Source: Scatophagus argus (lineage: Eukaryota; Chordata; Actinopteri; Scatophagidae). From it: DNA of 64,000 nt. Below the pieces are notes generated by a model. It saw nothing but the letters and a program-made list of their open reading frames with translations, was not told the DNA's origin and ran no database searches. Where the stretch lies: the NCBI RefSeq assembly GCF_020382885.2, contig NC_058499.1, forward strand, positions 14,307,872 to 14,371,871, read 5' to 3'. A program made the position numbers and the translations under genes. Of the stretch, positions 60,111-64,000 are shown in pieces; the stretch's first letter is position 1, and every line of letters begins with the position of its first letter.

Positions 60111-60849
60111 GTGCCAGCAGAGAAAGAGAGAGAAAGCAGCGAGAAGGAGAGCGGGTGAGAGAGGAGAGAATGAGAGAATTCTTTCTTATAAGTGGCTGTG
60201 TGAGGAACGGAGTGCAGGAGCTTTTTCAGACAAGTTGCCATTGAAGTAGAGGAAGTGTTCAAAGACAGAAGTGGAGTTGAGTGTGGGGAGGTGTCTGGGG
60301 TGTCTCCCCTCCTCCCTACAGAGAAGGCTTGGGAGGGGGTCCCTAGATAGCGCTGTGGGGGACAGGTGAGGGACGGAGCTGTCACTGGGTCCACAGTCGC
60401 GCACATTTAGAAGACAGAGACTGTTTGACTGGTCCGGTGCAAATGCTCCAAGGATTGCACCACATTTTTGGGGTAACAGTTTGTGGAGTATCTTTCACTT
60501 TTTTTCATTATTATTTTAAAAAAGTTGCACCAGAGTTCTAAAAGCTCTGGTCTGCTGTATTTATAGTTCCCGGGGTAAATAGAGTAATGGCTTGGAGAAA
60601 AGTGTGTACTGAGCTTACAAAACCGAAACCTCACTGCTGACATGCCAAACTGCCTCTCTGTTTCTGACAAAAAGAAAAAACACGCTCATGTCACACCAGC
60701 CCTCTCTATTACCGGCCCGATTGCTAAGTGAGAAAATACTTGCCAAATCAAATGTGCCGAGCGGCTGAGGGAGAGCAATACACACATTCGCCCACATGCG
60801 CACACTCGCACAGGGACACGCACGCTTACATTTCATTACAACCTCTCAT

Positions 60850-61080
60850 TTCTCTAGCAGCGGGGCCTTCCTTCAGAATAACACTCCTGTCATCCCAGCC
60901 ACAGGGGGCTAAATTATTCAAATACCCTAATTCTTCCCTTCTTCCACCCACCCGCCCTCTCTCTCTTTTCCAGCTCTCTGCCACTCATAATTTGTCTTTT
61001 CATTGTTGCCAATTTAGAGGCAATCCCTCCCATTAATGATGCCAACTGTTCTAAATGGTGTCGGAGCTGAGAGAACGAAG
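60850..61080. promoter_or_regulatory. Candidate conserved non-coding element K
   Basis: CTAAATTATTCAAATACCC, TTTTCATTGTTGCCAATTTAG and CCATTAATGATGCC lie in repeat-free sequence. CATTGTTGCC is Sox-like. Inference only. Confidence 0.35.
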
Positions 61081-62280
61081 GAGAAGCGGGGGAGAAAGGG
61101 GGGGAGATGTCAGAGGGAGAGAGAAGCGATGCACGTGTGGCAGAGACAATGCTGTGGATTTTACAAGCTGCTGTGCTGATATAAATGGATGATATACTGA
61201 CTTTCACCCGTCTTCCTCTCCTGCCCTCCCACACGCTCTGATTGTTAAACAGGCTTTGTTTTATTAACTGTTTAAATGTACATATGTGGCTTTATTTGCC
61301 TGTCACTAGTAAGCATATTTTGGGAGATTAAGAAATATACCTACATCTGTTTCCTGTGCAGGGTCTATGCATGCATAAAATTCTGGAATACATTTTCACA
61401 GCGAATCAATTAGATCATATACTTTTATGGTCGTGCCTTTGTATTGGCAAGTGGCAAGCGATCTAAAAACGACTTTCTTTTTGTATTGACTGAATGAAAA
61501 GTACAGTAAAACTGAATACGTCAGCGAGGACTGATGATGATGCAGCAAAACAGCACTTAGAATATTGTTATTGTCCTTTTATGTGCTCTCCTGAGAGCAG
61601 CTACCTACAGAAATATACAGAAAATCACATTCAAATAATGAATATTTGAAGGAGAGGAATAATTTATTCAGATGCATCAATCCATGTTATGAACGGGAGA
61701 AACAATGTCAATATTTCATCTCTCAGAAATTATGCAAAGACAGAGAAGCTGAATCCACATGTTTATAATAAAGATATTTTCTTTAAACTGACTTTAAAAA
61801 AATGTTAGCTGCATTGTTATGTAATTTTGCCTCCGTTATGTTCACAGGAGAAACAGGATTGAGTCAGAATACTTTTTCACAGGATGTTCTTTTTTGTTAC
61901 CTCTTTTAAGCAGGTTTGATGCAACTTAAAGTCAAAATGATGGACCTTCTGACCTTGTCTAAATAAATAAAAATAATAGTGAATAAATAACTTGTTGGCT
62001 GAAGGATGTTGGATCGATGTTAGGAACCTCATTAATGATTTTCCCCCAGACATCTGGGTTCAAAATTAATCTGTGAAATATTTTACTTATGATGTTCTTT
62101 ATTGCAACCACATACTAATTTGCAGTTTGTTCTCACACATCTGGTAGATGTGATGTCCAGTTTTTTTATTTCTTTCATTTCCAAGTTCCAAGAAGTTTTC
62201 AGTGCCTTATTTTCAGACCTTATCGTTAGCGATCACAATCACAGGTGAACGGGGAGGGCAGATACAAACACAGAAAGACA
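61081..62280. other. AT-rich stretch without recognised features
   Basis: Only short A/T-rich tracts and no splice-flanked open frame were seen. Confidence 0.5.
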
Positions 62281-62285
62281 CATGG

Positions 62286-62287
<2 letters not shown>

Positions 62288-62317
<30 letters not shown>

Positions 62318-62318
62318 C
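62288..62318. repeat. Compound (AC)n(GA)n microsatellite
   Basis: About 7 AC units followed by about 9 GA units. Confidence 0.9.
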
Positions 62319-62399
62319 AAGCAAAATAAATAGTGATTGAGAAAGAAGGGCGAGAGACAGAGCAAGTGAGTGAGAGAGGCCTGGTTAAGCTGTGTGATG

Positions 62400-62650
62400 G
62401 AACTGTGCTATCTTAAATGAGGAATCCCATATGAAGGTCTGGATTAACCAAATTTAATCCCTCATCAAACAGACAATAACAGTGCAGCCTAATCCCCGCA
62501 ATTCTCAGATTAGCAGCGCTCCTGCTCTCGTCTCGGCAGCGCAGTAGGGGCCGGTGCCGGCCCGTTGAGCTCTCCTCCACAATGACCTCTGGATGAGAAC
62601 GGGCTTACAAGACGCAAGTCTGAGCTTCATCACAGCAGCTGCTAGTCAAC
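62400..62650. promoter_or_regulatory. Candidate conserved non-coding element L
   Basis: Complex block including CTGGATTAACCAAATTTAATCC, GCCTAATCCCCGCAATTC and CAGATTAGCAGCGC. Several TAATCC/GGATTA (Otx/Pitx-type) cores are clustered, unlike the TAATTA-type blocks further left. Confidence 0.4.
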
Positions 62651-62659
62651 AAAGTTTCA

Positions 62660-64000
62660 CTGGATGAACAGTTATATGAGTCATTCGCAGGACGCAGCAG
62701 GGCGGAAGAGAGGAAAACTGGGAGCGCAGGACTGAGCTCAAATTTTGTTCAGTTTCACTTGTAAAGTAAAAAACAAATGTTGTTCAAGTGTTTGAGCAAT
62801 ATGTAAATAATGCTTACTTTACAAATGCAGTATATGATTAGCAGGGAATTAAACAGGGAAAGCTCAAAGAAAGATGTTTCAGTTCACTTGACTTTGAAGA
62901 CCTTGATTGTACTACAAAACGTGTAATTAGAGGGTGAGATACGGGGATGTAATTACCTCTAAGAGTGAGTACCCTGGAGTAAACAAATATGTTCATCAAG
63001 CAAATAAAGGATTACCGTGTATATGCTCACTTCACTCCTTAACCCGTCTGATTCATCTGGGAAATGCAAAGCACAACATAAGGCAAGAGGGTGAGAGAGA
63101 CGGGGAGGAACAGAAAAAACAAGAACAGAGAGAACGGACCAAAACTGCTGACACCCGCTATTCTGAGCCAGCTGGATGAGCCGTTTCCTTAGATAAAACA
63201 TAAATAGGCAAATGCTCATTGGGAATATGTGTTTAACTGGGAAACATTTATTTATATTTTTCTTTACTTTTACTTTGAAATTTGTGAAATTTAGCTCAGT
63301 TGGATAATTTGATTCCAAAGTTTGTTTATGTGATTTTTTTTTTTTTTTCATCATGATTTAGTTTTCGTGATCCGGCCTCATAACAGTTGACTACATTCAT
63401 AGTTTATTGAGAGAATGAGTCCACAAGGTCAGGACTAACTTCAAGGTCTTCTTCACTAATTTGTTTTTGCTGATGGAGTCGCTCACCACAAGTTTGAGCA
63501 TATAGCTGAAATTTTGATTTAAACCTCTGTTGACTCTCCCCAGCATTGTCTGCTGCTTGAGCAAATGCTGAGCTTTAGTTTCTCACTTAATTAAGGTAAT
63601 TGTGATTGAAGAGTGGCCTGTTTCAGTGTAGCCTTGGGGCTGAAAAAAATTGTTTTTGCAGAGCTAGTTGGGCTGTGCTCAAACCTGAGACCCTCCAGGC
63701 ACCAGGAGACAGTGTGCATGAGATGTGTGCTGACCTGTGAAGACCCTGCATGTTTAGGTAGAGACGTACAGAGACACACTGAGACATCTGTGTTGACAAA
63801 CCAGTGTACCTGAGTGCTGGGGGTGAAGATGGGACTTGACAGAGCACCTGAAAGCTTTTTAAGAGACTAAGACTTGCATGTAAAAGCAAAGACATAAAGG
63901 ACTGCGGACTTTGTAGGGACGGCGCCAAACATTGTGCAGCCATTTTGTGTTAAACTACTCAAAGGGAGCAAACGAATGTTTAAATGTAGTCACTATTGCC
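62660..64000. other. Right edge, no recognised gene
   Basis: AT-rich DNA with a T-run at 63336-63349. Short frames on both strands (for example 63613-63943) have no recognisable content. Confidence 0.5.

Noticed and set aside
36000..64000. frmd4a coding exons in the right part
   Set aside because: Expected from synteny, but no FERM-domain or other frmd4a-like exon could be read on either strand.

Overview
The window looks like genomic DNA from a ray-finned (teleost) fish. It has vertebrate spliced genes with GT-AG introns, mostly short, plus fish-type interspersed repeats (a tRNA-like SINE, a Tc1-like element, microsatellite-bounded repeats) and many long (CA/GT)n tracts. No bacterial, organellar, rRNA, tRNA or CRISPR feature was seen.

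Left part (1-24 kb), gene-dense. A muscle-type carnitine palmitoyltransferase 1 (cpt1b-like, + strand, 5' end cut by the window edge) runs tail-to-tail into selenophosphate synthetase 1 (sephs1, - strand). Next come bend7 (- strand) and prpf18 (+ strand), which diverge from a 1.3 kb spacer. The block sephs1(-), bend7(-), prpf18(+) matches, as I recall it, the human 10p13 order, where FRMD4A follows. Exon chains built from visible splice sites give 392 aa for Sephs1 and 341 aa for Prpf18, close to the mammalian lengths, with all phases consistent. A 520 bp deleted Tc1-like transposon lies in the last prpf18 intron.

Middle (24-36 kb). A five-exon + strand gene encodes a 421-aa protein with an N-terminal membrane segment and FAD-monooxygenase-type motifs. 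I cannot name it. It lies between prpf18 and the place where frmd4a would be expected, and it is the most interesting coding feature here.

Right part (36-64 kb), gene-poor. No confident gene was found. The sequence alternates between long dinucleotide repeats, fish retroelement copies, and blocks of complex AT-rich DNA with clustered TAATTA/ATGCAAAT-type cores that look like conserved non-coding enhancers. It could be the flank or introns of a developmental gene (frmd4a is the synteny guess). Two CTCF-like motifs sit at its left border, and a possible orphan exon lies on the - strand near 39.5 kb.

The genes do not form one pathway. They are a mitochondrial fatty-acid import enzyme, a selenophosphate synthetase paralog, a BEN-domain nuclear protein, a second-step splicing factor and a putative flavoprotein. 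All assignments come from reading translated exons and recalling family sequences; no database search was run.
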